A stretch of 64,000 bases of DNA from Pseudomonadota bacterium (GTDB lineage Bacteria > Pseudomonadota > Gammaproteobacteria > Xanthomonadales > SZUA-38), in assembly GCA_039033415.1 (NCBI GenBank), contig JBCCCR010000016.1:1-64000 (forward strand). Direction: 5' to 3'. Shown here piece by piece: positions 62,050 to 64,000 of the stretch. The notes below the pieces were generated by a model. It made no database searches. It saw nothing but the letters and a program-made list of their open reading frames with translations, and had not been told where the DNA came from. The first letter of the stretch is position 1; the number at the start of each line of letters is the position of its first letter. The translations under genes were made by a program, and so were the position numbers.

Positions 62050-64000
62050 CCGTCGGAATTGTCGTCGCTAGCCTCAGCCTCGGCAGCCGGCTCGTCCGAC
62101 TCCGGCGGCGTGATTTCAGCATTGATGTCACGCATGATTTCGCGCTGCGCCCAGCCTTCCCGAGGTTCTTTCCGGTAGGTCTCGATCCGCGAGGGAATCA
62201 TGCGCCGCGGGTAGTGGTTGTTCTCCACGTCAGCGTCAGCCGTTTCCCACAGAGGGTCGACAACGACCTGAACCAGCTCACGATCGGATACCAGCAGCTT
62301 CTTGACGGCGCGCGGCGACCGTCGCCAAATCTCGGCGGGAATGTCCAGCCGCTCCGTTTCGCCGTCAGCATAGGTCAGCTGCAGGATGATCGGCATGGGC
62401 AGGCCACCGATGTTGCTGAACTCCAGCAGGTAATACTTCTGGTCTTCTTTGACCGCCCGCGCCAGCGCCGTCCGCTCCCACGGCTCCATCTCGTCCAGTA
62501 GCTTCAGGTACTCGTTGCGGTCTTCGTTGGTGACGGTGAACTGGTCGTTCTCGTCGTAAAAATCCCGAACTTCCGGGTTTTCGTCGATCCACAGGGTCTT
62601 GCCCTCCTCTTCGTTTCGCTGGACGAAGATCGAAGGAGGCTTGTCCGCTTCTTCTTGGCGCCGGCGCGGAAAGTCGATGTCCGGATTGAGCGTGTCGAGC
62701 CGCAGCTGATAAACCCGATCCAGGGAGATGTCTACATGGTCGGTGGTGTAAAACCACCCGCGCCAGAACCAGTCCAGGTCAACGCCTGAAGCTTCCTCGA
62801 TGGTGCGGAAGAAATCGGCCGGCGTGGGGCGCTTGAAGCGCCAGCGCCGCGCGTACTCTTTGAACGCGAAGTCAAAAAGCTCGCGACCGAGAATGGTCTC
62901 GCGAAGGATGTTCAGCGCAACGTTAGGCTTTGAATAGGCATTGGGCCCCAGATTCAGCACGCTGTCAGATTGGGTCATGATCGGGACCTGCTGATCCGAG
63001 ACCATGTAGTCGACGATGTCGCGCGGTTCGACACCCCAAGGGATATCCGGATCCCATTCCCGCCCGGCTATTCCGTCGAGAAAACTGTTCAGCCCCTCGT
63101 CCATCCAGGTCCACTGGCGTTCGTCGGAATTCACCGTCATCGGGAAGTAGATGTGCCCAATTTCGTGGATCACAACGCCAATAAGAAATCGCTTCTCGGC
63201 CAGCGGGTAGGTACGGCGACCGTCGTCCTGCAGGTCGGTGCGAGGCCCGTTGAACGTGATCATCGGGTATTCCATGCCGCCGACCGGGCCGTTGACCGAC
63301 TGCGCCGTCGGATAGGGGTAGTCAAAGGAAAAGCGCGAGTAGACCTTCATCGTGTGGACGACGGCTGCCGTGGAGTACTTCGACCACAGCGGCTCCCCCT
63401 CTTTGGGATAGAAGGACATGGCCATCACTTCAGGCTGGACGTCGCCACCCTGCTGGTAGCCCTGCGCGTCCCAGATGAACTTCCGAGAGGATGCCCAGGC
63501 AAAATCGCGAACGTTTTCGGCTCTGAACCGCCAGGTGCGGGTCTTGTCGGTGCCCTGCCGCTCTTTCTCCAGCGCCTCTTCGGGCGTGACGATGAACATC
63601 GGACTCTCCGCGGCACGCGCCTGACTAAGGCGATCGCGCTGCAGCGGCGTGAGTACTTCGGCGGGGTTTTGCAGCACGCCGGTCGACGACACGATGTGAT
63701 CAGCCGGTACGGTCATCGCCACTTCGTAGTTACCGAACTCAAGCGTAAACTCGCCGCGACTCAGAAACTCTTTGTTGGTCCAGCCTTCGTAGTCGGTGTA
63801 GGCCACCAAACGGGGGAACCACTGGGCAAGCAGGAAAATGTCGTTGCCACCCTCACGCTCATCGTCGGGAAAGTGCTCATAACCCGCCCGCGCCGCGACC
63901 GCATCTTCTTCCATGATGTTGTAGGCATAGGCGATGGTCATCGCGGTGCTGACGCCCGGCGCCAGCGGTTCGGCCAGGTCGACCCGCATCAGCGTTCCAA
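62046..64000 (-). CDS. M1-family metallopeptidase (5' end beyond window)
   Basis: The C-terminal 650 or so residues of an M1 aminopeptidase-type protein; the frame stays open to the window edge, so the N-terminus is missing. GGMEYP corresponds to the exopeptidase GAMEN loop. HEIGH followed by 18 residues and Glu in WMDEG is the intact zinc site. The C-terminus ends in an acidic tail. Likely an exported or envelope peptidase, cotranscribed with the DUF6702-like and GIY-YIG genes. Confidence 0.9.
   Translation of the reverse strand, partial: GTLMRVDLAEPLAPGVSTAMTIAYAYNIMEEDAVAARAGYEHFPDDEREGGNDIFLLAQWFPRLVAYTDYEGWTNKEFLSRGEFTLEFGNYEVAMTVPADHIVSSTGVLQNPAEVLTPLQRDRLSQARAAESPMFIVTPEEALEKERQGTDKTRTWRFRAENVRDFAWASSRKFIWDAQGYQQGGDVQPEVMAMSFYPKEGEPLWSKYSTAAVVHTMKVYSRFSFDYPYPTAQSVNGPVGGMEYPMITFNGPRTDLQDDGRRTYPLAEKRFLIGVVIHEIGHIYFPMTVNSDERQWTWMDEGLNSFLDGIAGREWDPDIPWGVEPRDIVDYMVSDQQVPIMTQSDSVLNLGPNAYSKPNVALNILRETILGRELFDFAFKEYARRWRFKRPTPADFFRTIEEASGVDLDWFWRGWFYTTDHVDISLDRVYQLRLDTLNPDIDFPRRRQEEADKPPSIFVQRNEEEGKTLWIDENPEVRDFYDENDQFTVTNEDRNEYLKLLDEMEPWERTALARAVKEDQKYYLLEFSNIGGLPMPIILQLTYADGETERLDIPAEIWRRSPRAVKKLLVSDRELVQVVVDPLWETADADVENNHYPRRMIPSRIETYRKEPREGWAQREIMRDINAEITPPESDEPAAEAEASDDNSDG

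Noticed and set aside
1-64000. CRISPR arrays, rRNA genes, complete tRNAs and complete insertion sequences
   Set aside because: No regularly spaced repeats, no rRNA signature, no full tRNA and no transposase gene were seen; only a tRNA 3' fragment at 10174-10195.

Overview
The window looks like a piece of a chromosome from a GC-rich gammaproteobacterium, probably close to the Xanthomonadales/Chromatiales or a marine oligotrophic lineage. This is inferred from gene families: PqiABC, a peptidase C13 protein, HAE1-type RND efflux, large TonB-dependent receptors, many Tat-exported redox enzymes, and a cobalamin riboswitch upstream of a BtuF-like protein. No rRNA or complete tRNA is present, so the assignment is tentative.

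Region 1 (1-10195) is the right end of an integrated phage-like element and is visibly more AT-rich than the rest. It holds a caspase-like protease with a coiled-coil membrane protein, a block of phage packaging/ejection-type genes, a cargo segment of poorly recognised genes (5670-8599), and four small translationally coupled genes on the minus strand (10019 to 8833). It ends at a sequence that reads as the 3' end of a tRNA-Leu-like gene, taken here as the attachment-site scar. The integrase and the other att site would lie left of the window.

Region 2 (10246-21913) is chromosomal and mixed. It has a Phd-like antitoxin/zeta-like kinase pair, three exported hydrolases (S41 protease, beta-lactamase-fold, double-DTG aspartyl protease with PDZ), a HipBA pair, a TetR regulator with two matching operators upstream of a SnoaL-like gene, a hemolysin III homologue, an NTF2-like secreted protein, and a MORN-repeat/peptidase C13 fusion beside a small membrane protein.

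Region 3 (22068-29443) is one tightly overlapping five-gene operon: pqiA, pqiB, pqiC, a LolA-fold protein and an RND/MMPL transporter fused to a cyclic-nucleotide-binding domain. This is probably an envelope lipid-transport machine.

Region 4 (29513-35593) is an extracytoplasmic flavin redox neighbourhood: a Tat-exported FAD oxidoreductase on the plus strand faces a minus-strand gene run with a membrane protein, an unknown small protein, a Tat-signal methyltransferase, an FMN-binding protein with a flavinylation motif, ApbE, and a Tat-exported alpha/beta-hydrolase lacking the usual nucleophile. An AGCS symporter, an orphan small ORF, a secreted protein of unknown function and an RND efflux pair follow (35800-43380).

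Region 5 (43593-56379) looks like an amide-compound utilisation locus: two amidase-signature enzymes, a malonyl-CoA-synthetase-like ligase, two YtcJ-type amidohydrolase lipoproteins, a TonB-dependent receptor, an NTF2-like and a VOC protein, and an AraC regulator. Between one amidase and the receptor lies an intricate regulatory stretch with a strong terminator, a 24-bp operator-like palindrome and a 32-bp inverted repeat.

Region 6 (56385-64000) has a beta-propeller/GGDEF diguanylate cyclase with a CRP-like site upstream, a cobalamin-riboswitch operon (DUF6580-type membrane protein and BtuF-like protein), and an operon of a window-truncated M1 peptidase, a DUF6702-type protein and a GIY-YIG protein.
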